Positions 26,128 to 35,295 of a DNA stretch of 64,000 nucleotides are shown here, piece by piece. The first letter of the stretch is position 1; each line of letters opens with the position of its first letter. The stretch spans positions 28,814-92,813 of the forward strand of contig JAJEGF010000011.1 of NCBI GenBank assembly GCA_022820025.1. Reading direction: 5' to 3'. The DNA is from Chloroflexota bacterium (GTDB lineage Bacteria > Chloroflexota > UBA11872). A program made the translations under genes and the position numbers. Below the pieces are notes generated by a model. That model was not told where the DNA came from. It did no database searches and saw nothing but the letters and a program-made list of their open reading frames with translations.

Positions 26128-27747
26128 CTATCCGTCGCCCGACCGCTCAACGGTGAAGGAATACAACTCCGCTTCTCGCATCACAAACCGCAGCCGCCGA
26201 TGCGGTATGAAGCGCGTATAGACCGTCCCTGAGTCGGCGTCTTGCGGTAGCGGAATGTTGGCGTCGCCTTGCCAGGTCAAGGTGTGCCTGACGCTATCGC
26301 CGGAGAATGAGTCGCAGTCGTCCAGCCCACGTCCAGGCAACACCCGTTCCCTCACATCACGAACCTCCACCTTCAGGTAACCGCCCGGCCCACACGCGGC
26401 GTTAACGACCAGCCGGTCCCCCTCCGACACCAACGGCTGCGTGGCCACCATGCCCTCGCGCGTTGCGCCGGCTCCGACCGAGACAAACCCGTTGCGCCGC
26501 AGCTTGCCGACACCCAGCGCGTACCGAGGGTCGCTTGCGGCCTGCGCCGCAGGGTTATCCGGACCTTCCTGATCCTCCGCGTACCACAGGTCGTGCTGCG
26601 AGGTCGCGCCGCCGAAGTACACCCGTGTCTCGTCATCGCCAACGTCCACGATCCGCGGAATCCCGATCTGGTTCGCGCACCAGCTCCCCGGCTCGCCCAG
26701 CCCAAGCCAGTCGTGCGTGGGCGCCAGCCGTTCCCAACGCCGTCCGTCGCGGCTATGCACCAGCTCCACCGTCGATGTGTTGGACACCTGGTGGAACACG
26801 CCCAGGAACCCAATCCAGTGCCCGCCCAGCCGGTACGGCCGCATGCCGTAGAACGCCGCGTCCAGGTTGTCCAGGTCTGGGTCCGGCGCCAGGATTAGCC
26901 GCGGCTCGCTCCAGTTCACGAAGTCGCGGCTCTCGCACATGAAAATGCGCCGTACGACCCTGCGGTTGGGCGTGGCCATCACCGCGTCAAAGCTGGGCGC
27001 CCCGCCAACCATCGGCGCGTGCGTCGGACGCGTGCGCGGCGCCAGTTCCATCAGCGGGTGGCGCGTGAAGATGCGGTAGCTGCCACTATCCGGATCGAAT
27101 GTCGGGAAGATCGTGTCGCCCAGTCGATCCCCTAGTGACCCAAACGTGGGCACCTCCATGGCCGGAGTCCACCGGACCCCGTCCGGCGAATAGGCCAGCC
27201 GGATGTGCGCGCCCGGTGTTTCGTTGGCTACCCGGAAACCCGGAGCGCCCAACTCATAGAGCATCTTGTAGCGGCGGGCCGGATCCTGCTCCAGCGGGTC
27301 GTCCAGCACCGCCGGACCCCAGACGTTCCCATAGGTCTCGCTGCCAAGGACGATGTTGGTGTCGTGTCCGCCTTCCTGCACCATGCCCATCGCTGGCTTT
27401 TCCCAATTCAGCCCGTCCGCCGACCGTGCGTACATCACCCGGAAGCGGCTGATGTGCCAGTCGATCAACGTCCCGCCCTCGCGCGCCAGCTTCTCCCGGT
27501 CCAGCGCCATGTCCGTGTACAGGCAGTGAAACGCGCCATCGTCGTCCCGCCACAACGCCCAGTCGTCCGCCCCAAAGTTCGTGAAGTGCTCCCACGGCCG
27601 ATCCAGTTGCAGCACCGGGTTCCGCTCAAGCTGCTCGGGCGCATGCACCGTGCGCCTGATGTTCTGAATCTCTTCGATCAGCCCGTTGTCAAAGAAATAC
27701 TGCGGCCGCTCGCCGATGATCAATTCGGTGGAGTCAAGCCCGGTCAC
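26128..27747 (-). CDS. five-bladed beta-propeller, glycosidase-superfamily protein (propeller 1)
   Basis: 539 residues, no signal peptide. The pattern of repeated S-x-D-G-x-x-W segments (ARSADGLNWEKPAMGMV, YSPDGVRWTPAM, HSRDGRRWERL) and the NIVLGSETYGNVWGPAV-like blade is that of the arabinanase/levansucrase/invertase superfamily (GH32/GH43/GH62-like). A C-terminal beta-sandwich ends in RRLRFVMREAELYSF. Such folds hydrolyse or bind fructan, arabinan or related sugars; catalytic acids were not assigned. It is the most divergent of the long propellers here, and a remnant of a similar gene lies just upstream in coordinates. Confidence 0.7.
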   Translation of the reverse strand: MTGLDSTELIIGERPQYFFDNGLIEEIQNIRRTVHAPEQLERNPVLQLDRPWEHFTNFGADDWALWRDDDGAFHCLYTDMALDREKLAREGGTLIDWHISRFRVMYARSADGLNWEKPAMGMVQEGGHDTNIVLGSETYGNVWGPAVLDDPLEQDPARRYKMLYELGAPGFRVANETPGAHIRLAYSPDGVRWTPAMEVPTFGSLGDRLGDTIFPTFDPDSGSYRIFTRHPLMELAPRTRPTHAPMVGGAPSFDAVMATPNRRVVRRIFMCESRDFVNWSEPRLILAPDPDLDNLDAAFYGMRPYRLGGHWIGFLGVFHQVSNTSTVELVHSRDGRRWERLAPTHDWLGLGEPGSWCANQIGIPRIVDVGDDETRVYFGGATSQHDLWYAEDQEGPDNPAAQAASDPRYALGVGKLRRNGFVSVGAGATREGMVATQPLVSEGDRLVVNAACGPGGYLKVEVRDVRERVLPGRGLDDCDSFSGDSVRHTLTWQGDANIPLPQDADSGTVYTRFIPHRRLRFVMREAELYSFTVERSGDG

Positions 27748-27831
27748 GCCTGCCGCTCCGGCGAAGTCGCCACCAATCTACGAAAGAAGCTGGCCCTGGC
27801 GCTCAGCGACTTGGGATTGCGGTGCATCGAA

Positions 27832-28716
27832 TCAGACAAACCTCACGGCTCTCATTTCGGCAAATCTATTGGCCATAACCGCAACGGCTTCTTCGTTGTC
27901 GTCAACCAGCACGAATCTTCGACCAAGCTCATAAGCGGCCTCGCCGAGCGTCCCGCTGCCAGCGAAAAAATCCAACACCGTGTCGCCAGGCCTGGATGAC
28001 GCCTGGACGATGCGTCGCACAATCCCCAGCGGTTTCTGCGTGGGGTATCCCGTTCGTTCCTTCCCATTCGTCGGGACGATCGTGTGCCACCAGGTATCTG
28101 TGGGCAATTTTCCGCGCGCCGCCTTCTCGGGCCCGACTAATCCCGGCGCCATGTACGGAATGCGTTCGACTTCCTCCACGTTGAAAAAATACTGCTCGGG
28201 ATCTCGTACATAGACGAGAATGTTGTCGTGCTTTGCCGGCCATTTCTTCTTTGTGCGAGCCCCATAGTCGTAGGCCCAGATCACCTCGTTTAGAAAGCAA
28301 TCACGACCAAATATGCCGTCCAAAAGCACTTTGGCGTAGTGAACCTCGCGATAGTCGAGATGAAGATACAGAGAACCTGAAATAGTAAGCACGCGATGCG
28401 CCTCTTCAAGTCGAGGCTCCAGGAATGCCAGGTAGTCGTCAAAGTCGTCATCAAACGCACGCTCGGCAACCTTGATTGAGCGATACCGCTGCCCCTTGAA
28501 TCCAGTCCGGTCACCGTTGGGATCTCGGACGGTGCGCAGCTGTGTGCGCGCCTGCTTCTTGCCTGTGTTGAACGGCGGGTCGGTGTAAATCAGATCGACA
28601 GAATGTGGCGCCATCTTTCGCAGAATCGGCAGGTTGTCTCCGAAGTAGACGGTGCCTCGTTCTCCATCGTGGCTTCGCATCCCGCCTACATGCGTTGTGG
28701 CGAGGTCGCTCGTCAT
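27832..28716 (-). CDS. site-specific DNA methyltransferase (beta class, N6-A or N4-C), orphan
   Basis: 294 residues from ATG 28716. Motif IV DLIYTDPPFNTGKKQ comes first (about residue 42) and the AdoMet motif VLDFFAGSGTLGEAAYELGR comes last (about residue 250), the order of the beta class of amino-methyltransferases; TGYPTQKPLGIVRRIV (motif X region) lies between. It methylates an adenine N6 or cytosine N4 in a specific site. No restriction endonuclease is visible on either side, so it looks solitary. The ATG overlaps the upstream esterase stop as ATGA. Base use is less GC-rich than its neighbours, which suggests transfer. Confidence 0.88.
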   Translation of the reverse strand: MTSDLATTHVGGMRSHDGERGTVYFGDNLPILRKMAPHSVDLIYTDPPFNTGKKQARTQLRTVRDPNGDRTGFKGQRYRSIKVAERAFDDDFDDYLAFLEPRLEEAHRVLTISGSLYLHLDYREVHYAKVLLDGIFGRDCFLNEVIWAYDYGARTKKKWPAKHDNILVYVRDPEQYFFNVEEVERIPYMAPGLVGPEKAARGKLPTDTWWHTIVPTNGKERTGYPTQKPLGIVRRIVQASSRPGDTVLDFFAGSGTLGEAAYELGRRFVLVDDNEEAVAVMANRFAEMRAVRFV

Positions 28717-29816
28717 GTCCTCGGATGCACTCCGGTCAACCGCTCCACCAGCCACGGCTCCGCGACCACCCCGTACCACTGGTGCTCCCCTGGCTGCACG
28801 TCGTGCACCAGGCAGTCGCCTGCGCCGTGCAACTCGTAAGCCTCGCGTGTGATCGCCACCTGTTCGTACACGTTGTCCAGCCCGCGCGCCCCGTTCAGCG
28901 GATCCTCGTCGCCGGTCTCCACCAGCAGCGGACGCGGCGCGATCAGCGCTCCCAAGTCGCCCATGTCCACCGCCTGCCACAGCCCGGGAACGAAGTTGCA
29001 GCCGCAGTTGTCGTTGATGTCCAGCAGCGAGTCGCGGTTCCCATAGAAGTAGCCGCTAACCACCGCCGCGCAGATTCGGTCGTCCATCGCGGCCAGCCAC
29101 AGCGTTTGCAGACCACCGCCGCTGAGTCCGGCGCACGCAATGCGCTCGGGATCGCAGTCGCCGCGCGTCAGCACGTAGTCCACCAGCCGCATCAGGTCCC
29201 AGGTCCACATGCCGGTCACCGTCTGTCCAAGCGAGATCGCCGCGTTGTTCAGCGGCGTGCAGGTCGACCGCATGAACGAGTCCTCGTCGTTCGCCTGCCC
29301 CACCGGCTCGCGCCGCTCCCCGAAGGCCCTCGCATCGGGCGCGAACACGATCAGCCCTGCCTGCGCAAAGTGCTCCGCATAGGCGCCGTTGTACGTATCG
29401 ATGGCGTCGGCCACGGCCGGAATGTCGCGCCGACCCGCCGTCATGTTCTTGCCCCCGCTGCCGTGCCCGTGCGGCGCAATGACCACCGGCCGCCGCTCGC
29501 CAGCTTCCAGGTCGTCCGGCAGCAGCGCATACAGCGGCATCACCACGTCCGGCTCGGTATGAATCTCCATCCGCTGCCGCACATAGCCGTCGCACTGGAC
29601 CGACTCAGTAACCGCCGCCTGCGGATCGGCAGGCCGCAGGCTGTCCATGCCCGTGATCGCGGACAAGTGCCGCCGCGTCGCCCCCCGCCAGGTCTCAAAG
29701 CTCGCCTGGCTGCTGACATCCGCCGGCATTCGCCGCGCCTCGCGGTCAAACCGCGCCCGTAACTCAGCGTGCGCCGGAAAGAAACGCGTGACCGAGGGAA
29801 CTCGGGGAGTCGCCAT
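28713..29816 (-). CDS. alpha/beta-hydrolase esterase (acetyl xylan esterase / dienelactone hydrolase-like)
   Basis: 367 residues. Nucleophile elbow AGLSGGGLQT (Ser about residue 220), an oxyanion region VVIAPHGHGSGG near residue 120, Asp in LLVETGDEDPL and a late His in PGEHQWYG complete the triad. Large serine hydrolases of this type remove acyl groups from glycans. It ends with an ATGA overlap into the methyltransferase gene, an odd functional pairing. Confidence 0.83.
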   Translation of the reverse strand: MATPRVPSVTRFFPAHAELRARFDREARRMPADVSSQASFETWRGATRRHLSAITGMDSLRPADPQAAVTESVQCDGYVRQRMEIHTEPDVVMPLYALLPDDLEAGERRPVVIAPHGHGSGGKNMTAGRRDIPAVADAIDTYNGAYAEHFAQAGLIVFAPDARAFGERREPVGQANDEDSFMRSTCTPLNNAAISLGQTVTGMWTWDLMRLVDYVLTRGDCDPERIACAGLSGGGLQTLWLAAMDDRICAAVVSGYFYGNRDSLLDINDNCGCNFVPGLWQAVDMGDLGALIAPRPLLVETGDEDPLNGARGLDNVYEQVAITREAYELHGAGDCLVHDVQPGEHQWYGVVAEPWLVERLTGVHPRT

Positions 29817-29903
29817 GGCTCTGTACTTTAGGACCGACTACGACGCTGCGCGAACTCGAATCCGCGTGCCAGACTGGGTCCAGATGGGGTGATCGGGCTC
29901 GAG

Positions 29904-30917
29904 CTACGCGAGCAGCACCTCGCTCCGCGCGCGGTCGGCGTTCAACCGAGCGGTTACGACCCCCAGCAGCATGTCCGCCAACTCATCCTGGTTCACCGGC
30001 GTCGCGGCCTGCACCTGCGCGGCCCATTTGGGCCGAATACCGCTGGCCCCCGCCATCGCCCCTGCCACCGGGCCGCCCATGGCGCCGATGGAGTCGGCGT
30101 CGCGGCCAAAGTTCGCGGACATCAGCGCTACCTCGTTCGGGTCGCCGTCGGCCAACAGCAGCAACGCCAGCGCCACGGACGCCGACTCACGCGGGTCCAC
30201 CGCGTTGCTGTGCCCTTCTTCGGGTTGCTGCGGCCAGTCCCAGAGGTGGTCGGCGTAGTAGGCGGCGCGGAATGCCGCAAAGTCACCCGTCGACCGCGCC
30301 AGGCTCACCGCCGTGTCGATGGCTGCGGGCATGTCGCTCTCGCTATCCAGGTTGCCGACCGCCGCCTCGATGACCGATTCGGCATCGGCCTTCGGATCGA
30401 ACGCCGCGGCGGTAGCGGCGGCCATGGCCAGGGCGCCATCCTGCGGCGAGCCACGATGGATCAGGCTGGTGACCTCGTACGCCTCCAGCGTGGCCCGGCG
30501 CGGGTCGCCCGCGTTGATGATCCCGATCGGCGAGATGCACATCGCCGTGCTATTGGAAATCATGTTGCCGATGCCCGCTTCCCGGGCCCTGACCCCGCCG
30601 ATTGAAATCTTGTAAAAGGAACTGGCCACCGGCGGATAGAACTTGAACGGGTTCATGCGCTCGCGCCACACCTGCGCCCAGGCAGCCGCATTGACGTTGC
30701 CCCCTGTGCGCCTGATTGCCTCGCAAAGCATGTGTTTCAACGCCGAGTCGTCGGTCCCCGCGCCCGGCTGCAAGCCCCGGTGCTCCTTCAGCGTGGTGAC
30801 CTCGCCAAAGCGCTCCGCGATGAACTCGTAATGCAGCCCCTCGACAGGCCCGCCCATCGCGTCGCCCAACAAGCCGCCGAGCAGGCATCCCATGATCTTG
30901 TCGCGCAAGTCACTCAT
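29904..30917 (-). CDS. ADP-ribosylglycohydrolase family protein
   Basis: 337 residues from the ATG at 30917, GGAG seven bases upstream. N-terminal GCLLGGLLGDAMGGPVEG and GTDDSALKHMLCEAIRR, with C-terminal GRDADSIGAMGGPVAGAMAG, are the hallmark motifs that bind two magnesium ions in the ARH/DraG fold. Members remove ADP-ribose from proteins or small molecules, or act on related nucleoside sugars. It is divergent from a kinase-like gene, with 112 bp between. Confidence 0.87.
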   Translation of the reverse strand: MSDLRDKIMGCLLGGLLGDAMGGPVEGLHYEFIAERFGEVTTLKEHRGLQPGAGTDDSALKHMLCEAIRRTGGNVNAAAWAQVWRERMNPFKFYPPVASSFYKISIGGVRAREAGIGNMISNSTAMCISPIGIINAGDPRRATLEAYEVTSLIHRGSPQDGALAMAAATAAAFDPKADAESVIEAAVGNLDSESDMPAAIDTAVSLARSTGDFAAFRAAYYADHLWDWPQQPEEGHSNAVDPRESASVALALLLLADGDPNEVALMSANFGRDADSIGAMGGPVAGAMAGASGIRPKWAAQVQAATPVNQDELADMLLGVVTARLNADRARSEVLLA

Positions 30918-31029
30918 AACCGTCTCCGTGCTGGCCCGAACCCCGCTGCCCAAGCTACACGCCCGCGGACCGGTCGCGCTCTCCCGTGGCTAAGCTCGCC
31001 TCGCACCGCAGCAACCTCCGAATCGGCGC

Positions 31030-32079
31030 ATGCCACGCCTGGACCTTGATTCGCTAACCGGCGACTACGGCCATCGTCTGGGCCGGCTCACTGGCGCCCA
31101 ATTGCAGGCCGCCGCCGATCGGTTCGACCTCGGCCGCCTACGTGGCGCCGCGCCGATCCCGGGCGGGCAATTCGGTCAGAACGTTCACGTCACAACCGAA
31201 TCGGGCGAGTGGATTCTGCGCGGTTGCCCCCACTACGACTGGCAGTTCCCCAAGGAGCGCTTCTTTGCGCGTCAGATCGCCACACGGTCAAGCATTCCAG
31301 CCCCCTGGCCTTACCTCATCGAACCCAGCCGCGAGATCTTCGGCTGGAGCTACGCGCTAATGCCGTACCTGTCCGGCCTCCAACTCTCGGATCCGGCCAT
31401 CCGTGCGCGGCTAACTCCGGCTGAAGAGACAGCAATCGCTCGGGCGCTCGGCACCGGTCTCTCAGTTCTGCACGAGCTGACCTGGACCCTTGCGGGCGCA
31501 TACGCGCTCAAAGCGGACGACGTTGTGCCCTACGCAATCGGCCACCGCGAGCGCGTCTTGGGCGAGATCGACGATCTGGTGTCCCAATGCGGCCGCCTCG
31601 ACTCCCTGTCGGACTCAGATCTGCACTGGCTCAGTCGGCTCCTCAAACACAACCAGGCAGCGCTCGACGTGCCCTTCCAGCCAGCCTTCGTTCACCACGA
31701 CTTCACCACGTCCAACGTCGTCGTCAACCGCAGGTCAACGCCGTGGACCCTTGGCGGCGTCTTCGATCTGATGGAGGCCTATGTCGGTGACCCCGAGGAA
31801 GACCTTGTACGAGCGCCGGTTAACTACATCCCGCGTCGGCCCTGGCTGGCCCGCGATTTCCTGCGCGCCTACGTAAGCCGCAGGCCGTTGCGCGAGGACG
31901 CGACAAAGCGACTTCGGCTCTACATGCTGCGCGACTGCCTGCTCATCTGGGAGTTCGGCCATCGATTCGGCAAGGAATGGGCGGCAAGCGCTCCCGGCTT
32001 TCGGGAGTGGTCCGAGCCGCTGGTAGGCCAGGACTTCACGGCAGTGAGCCGAAGCCCCTCAAATCAAGATTGGGTGTAG
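31030..32079 (+). CDS. aminoglycoside phosphotransferase-family (APH/choline kinase-like) protein
   Basis: 349 residues with the eukaryotic-like kinase fold. The catalytic loop FVHHDFTTSNVVVN (Asp about residue 223, Asn five residues later) and the metal Asp in GGVFDLMEAYVGDPEEDLV are clear. Such enzymes phosphorylate small hydroxylated molecules such as homoserine, choline, fructosamine or sugars. Antibiotic resistance is not implied. It is followed after 38 bp by an unknown gene on the same strand. Confidence 0.82.
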   Translation: MPRLDLDSLTGDYGHRLGRLTGAQLQAAADRFDLGRLRGAAPIPGGQFGQNVHVTTESGEWILRGCPHYDWQFPKERFFARQIATRSSIPAPWPYLIEPSREIFGWSYALMPYLSGLQLSDPAIRARLTPAEETAIARALGTGLSVLHELTWTLAGAYALKADDVVPYAIGHRERVLGEIDDLVSQCGRLDSLSDSDLHWLSRLLKHNQAALDVPFQPAFVHHDFTTSNVVVNRRSTPWTLGGVFDLMEAYVGDPEEDLVRAPVNYIPRRPWLARDFLRAYVSRRPLREDATKRLRLYMLRDCLLIWEFGHRFGKEWAASAPGFREWSEPLVGQDFTAVSRSPSNQDWV

Positions 32080-32117
32080 AGTTCCGCACCTGAAATACCT
32101 TCACGGCTGGTCCGCCA

Positions 32118-32966
32118 ATGCTCGACTTCACCCGCTCCTTCATCACCTGGACCACCCATCCCAGGAAACCCCATCCGTATTACCGCTGGGATGGCGGTTT
32201 CGTCGGCGACCTTGGCGACGTCTACCGCGTGCGAATGCAGGTCGACTCGACCATGGACATCATCGATCCGTCCGGCTCGTCGATCACTCACTACCTCAAC
32301 TATCCCTGCCGCGCCGAGCTCACCATCGCGACCGAGCAGTTCTTCATGATCCCCAGCGGCGAGTGGCGGGCGGTCTTTACACGCGAGCACGGCGTGCCGA
32401 TCGCGCGAGGTCTGTCGGACGTCCCCGAGCCCGTCGCCCGCAGGCCGTGGCCCGAGCGCTACGCGGACATGGATTTCCGCCCCGTCACGCTCCCCGGCGC
32501 TGATCGTCTCCTGGACGGCCACGCCGTCAACGAAGCAACCCAGTCCGGCGCGGTCATCAACGGCCAGACCACCTATCGCGACAAGGCCACCGGACTCGAC
32601 ATTCGAGTCGAGTTCCCCATCCGCCTCATGAACCTCCACCCCGACTCCGGCAAGTTCCAGCTCTGCTGCGGACCGGTCATCGTCCCGGACATGGCCACCT
32701 GGGACGGCGAGGGCGTGGACCGCGTCTTCCTGGCCGAGGTGGCTTTGAGCCAGTTCGACTACGTCGAGTTCATCCTCCGCCGCGAAATCGAGCCGGCTGA
32801 GAGCGAAAAAGAGTGGTTCCACCAGGTCCGCGGCCGCGACCGCCTCGAACTCTGGGACCCCAACAACCCGCCGCCCGAACCCCTCGTACTGCAGCGCCCC
32901 CGCCCCCACGTCTACCACGAGACCTTGGAGTTCGAGTCCGAAAACGTGATCCTGCGCGCGCCCTAG
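32118..32966 (+). CDS. uncharacterised 282-residue protein
   Basis: A full-length frame with strongly C-ending codons, starting MLDFTRSFITWTTHPRKPHP. No signal, membrane helix or recognised motif. Alternating hydrophobic and polar residues (RVEFPIRLMNLHPDSGKFQL, GPVIVPDMATWDG) suggest an all-beta fold. It lies 38 bp behind the kinase-like gene and convergent with ridA copy A. Function unknown. Confidence 0.65.
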   Translation: MLDFTRSFITWTTHPRKPHPYYRWDGGFVGDLGDVYRVRMQVDSTMDIIDPSGSSITHYLNYPCRAELTIATEQFFMIPSGEWRAVFTREHGVPIARGLSDVPEPVARRPWPERYADMDFRPVTLPGADRLLDGHAVNEATQSGAVINGQTTYRDKATGLDIRVEFPIRLMNLHPDSGKFQLCCGPVIVPDMATWDGEGVDRVFLAEVALSQFDYVEFILRREIEPAESEKEWFHQVRGRDRLELWDPNNPPPEPLVLQRPRPHVYHETLEFESENVILRAP

Positions 32967-32999
32967 AAGGCGCGCTTGGCATCCCGCCGTCGGCCGCGC

Positions 33000-33395
33000 C
33001 TAGCCGTCGGCCACGTACGCGTCCGCCTCAATCTCCAGCACCGACTCGCCGCCTACCAGGCTCGTGCAGCCGATGAACGCCGACGCCGGCATCGCGTTGC
33101 CGAACGCCTCCAGGTGCGCCCGCCCCACCGCGTGCGCGTCGCGGTCGATGTCGGTCAGGAACACCCGCGTTCGCACCACGTCGTCCAGCGTCGCGCCGGC
33201 CTCGGCCAGCCCCTTTTCGATAATCCCGATCGCGTATTTCGCCTGTGCGTAGGCATCGCCCGGCGCGTCCGGATGCTCAGGCGGCAGTGGACCGGTAGTC
33301 CCGGCCACCCAGATGTGCGGGCCGACCCTCACGGCGCGGGAGTACCCGATCACGGCTTCGGTTGGCTTGCCTGACGAGATGCGCTTACGCTCCAT
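33000..33395 (-). CDS. RidA (YjgF/YER057c/UK114) family protein, copy A
   Basis: 131 residues; ATG at 33395 with AGGAG seven bases upstream. DDVVRTRVFLTDIDRDA and the C-terminal EIEADAYV strand are standard RidA-family features. At the position of the catalytic arginine in true RidA (ARSCVEV) this protein reads PASAFIGC, so enamine/imine deaminase activity is doubtful and it belongs more likely to a non-deaminating Rid subgroup. It is the third gene of the lipoprotein-propeller-RidA cassette (79 bp after the propeller). Confidence 0.85.
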   Translation of the reverse strand: MERKRISSGKPTEAVIGYSRAVRVGPHIWVAGTTGPLPPEHPDAPGDAYAQAKYAIGIIEKGLAEAGATLDDVVRTRVFLTDIDRDAHAVGRAHLEAFGNAMPASAFIGCTSLVGGESVLEIEADAYVADG

Positions 33396-33474
33396 AGCGT
33401 GCTCCTGATGGTTCCAGGTGCGTGCATCGTGGCGGCAAACGCCGCGCGGACGCAATCCGCTGCGGACGAACGCG

Positions 33475-34902
33475 CTAGGTCAGCGTGTAGGCGTGCAGCC
33501 TCGCGGCGCCGTGGATGTGGAATCGCAGGCGAACCTGCCGCCGACCGCAGGCACCCAGTTCCGCGCCCTGCCAGCTAGCCCGCGCCCGCACGTTATCGAC
33601 CGCCAGCGGCACGCACTCCTCGCGGCTGAATCCCGGAATCACCTCGCCCGTCTCCGCGTCGAGCACGTCCACGTCCACCCAGCTCCGCCGCGCAATCACC
33701 TCCGCCACGTTCGCGTTCAACCGCGTGTCCGGCTCAATCTCCAGCCCCGTCGTCTCCAGCGACCCCGAGATCTCCCGGTCCACCGTCTGCATGCACGTAA
33801 ACCCATCCAGCCGCAGGGTCGCCAGGCCCAGCTGCGTCAGTCGAACGGACCCACTCTTCCCGCCCCCGAACTCTCTGGGATAGTTGCCCGACGGCCAGAG
33901 GCTCCAGTCCTCGCCCTGCCCGCTGTAGTAGATGTAGATCGTGTCGTCCTTGACGATGATCCGGTCCCCTATCACCAGGAATCCGGCGTCCCAGGCGCCG
34001 CGCTCACCCCGCGGGATCACCTTGTCGGTCAGGCAGATCCGCGAGAAGTGCTCGCCGTCCTTGCTCACGGCCAGCCGCAGGTCCGCCGCGTACTGTCCGA
34101 ACACTCCGAGCCCGTTGGGCACGTACCAGCCGAACTCGTACACCGAAATCCAGCCCGTGCCATAGCGGTCCAGCGTCAGGAAGTGGTTCTCCTGCTCCAG
34201 CCCATCCTTGGGATCGAGAAACGGGTTGTCGGGACTGGACGTGAACTTCTCGACGCTTGGCCCGTAGGCGATGAACTTGCCGCGGACCGTCCGTGGCCCC
34301 GGCTTGGCGGCCGGCACGCGTTCCTGCCAGATCAGGATGTAACGGCGATCCGGGTCCGTGGCCTGCTCGTCCAGCGCCAACACCACGATATCCGGGCCAT
34401 GCGCCAGCGCCGGCAGGTCGACCGGCGGACCCACGGTCCAGTGAATCCCGTCGGGTGAGTACGCGGCGCGGGCCGGGCCGCTCCCCACGAGATCTTTCGT
34501 GACCATCTTGAACCGGCGCGCCGGGTCGGGCTCCGTCGGATCGCGAATCACGGCCCCCAGCATGTCCAGGCAGATGTTGTTGTCCGTGGACCCGTCGAAC
34601 TCGAAGAGCCCCAGCTTCGGCTTGATCCAGTGGACGCCGTCCTCGCTGTATGCGTAGCCCATGCGCCGCCAGCGCAGGCGCTCCTGGTCGGCTCCCGTGT
34701 ACCAGCACTTGAACAGCCCGTCGTCCGGGTCGTACAGCACCGTCCGCACCGACCACACGCTCGCCCGCACGGCGTCCCACTCGTCCAACCGCCCCACCGG
34801 CAGCACCGGATTCGCCGGATGCTTCGTCGCCTCGCACACCCGCTGCTCCACGTTATGCGTGGCCGCAACTTCGTCCAGGTCAAGAAACAGGTGCTTGTCC
34901 AT
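33475..34902 (-). CDS. five-bladed beta-propeller protein (propeller 2, cassette copy A)
   Basis: 475 residues from ATG 34902 with GGAGGAGGT eight bases upstream. Blade motifs: NPVLPVGRLDEWDAV, TVLYDPDDGLFKCWYTGA, YAYSEDGVHWIKPKLGL, NNICLD, AAYSPDGIHWTVGP. C-terminal sandwich: RRSWVDVDVLDAETGEVIPG, FSREEC, RLRFHIHGAARLHAY. No signal peptide. It is nearly the same as propeller 3 (equal length, scattered substitutions) and is flanked by the same lipoprotein and RidA genes. Role in the GH32/GH43-like superfamily is inferred from repeat pattern. Confidence 0.75.
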   Translation of the reverse strand: MDKHLFLDLDEVAATHNVEQRVCEATKHPANPVLPVGRLDEWDAVRASVWSVRTVLYDPDDGLFKCWYTGADQERLRWRRMGYAYSEDGVHWIKPKLGLFEFDGSTDNNICLDMLGAVIRDPTEPDPARRFKMVTKDLVGSGPARAAYSPDGIHWTVGPPVDLPALAHGPDIVVLALDEQATDPDRRYILIWQERVPAAKPGPRTVRGKFIAYGPSVEKFTSSPDNPFLDPKDGLEQENHFLTLDRYGTGWISVYEFGWYVPNGLGVFGQYAADLRLAVSKDGEHFSRICLTDKVIPRGERGAWDAGFLVIGDRIIVKDDTIYIYYSGQGEDWSLWPSGNYPREFGGGKSGSVRLTQLGLATLRLDGFTCMQTVDREISGSLETTGLEIEPDTRLNANVAEVIARRSWVDVDVLDAETGEVIPGFSREECVPLAVDNVRARASWQGAELGACGRRQVRLRFHIHGAARLHAYTLT

Positions 34903-34937
34903 CCGACCTGACCTCCTCCGGGCGATTACGCCACTCG

Positions 34938-35147
34938 CTACGGCGCGGGTGTGGGCGTTGATTGATACCCGGCGCAGCTCACGGAACTCACCCCGCCGCA
35001 GCGCTCCGGCGCGATGACCGAGTAATAGTCCTGCCGCACCAACTTCTCGTCCCCGCCGCACGCGCCAACCACCAGGCCAACCAGCAACAGGAAAGCCGCC
35101 GCACATCCGCGCAGGCGCCTCAAACTTGTCGTCCGACGGCCGGTCAT
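34938..35147 (-). CDS. small lipoprotein, cassette copy A
   Basis: 69 residues from ATG 35147. Basic n-region (TGRRTTSLRRLRG), hydrophobic core AAAFLLLVGLVV and lipobox VGACGG give a lipid-anchored peptide of about 40 residues: GDEKLVRQDYYSVIAPERCG, then GVSSVSCAGY and a Pro/Thr tail. Two extra cysteines could form a disulfide. It lies 35 bp before propeller 2. No family is recognised; copy B at 37970-38179 has an almost identical mature part but a different signal peptide sequence. Confidence 0.75.
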   Translation of the reverse strand: MTGRRTTSLRRLRGCAAAFLLLVGLVVGACGGDEKLVRQDYYSVIAPERCGGVSSVSCAGYQSTPTPAP

Positions 35148-35295
35148 GGTTCGTGCGTTCTGCGGACTATGTTTCTTGGGTGAACCTAGCACGGGTTGAG
35201 TCGGCTCTCGGTCCGGTCGCAGCCGAACCGACGACCCAAAGCAGTGGCGTCGCATGCGAAGATCAGCATTGAAGCCACGCCCGGATGCAATCCAC

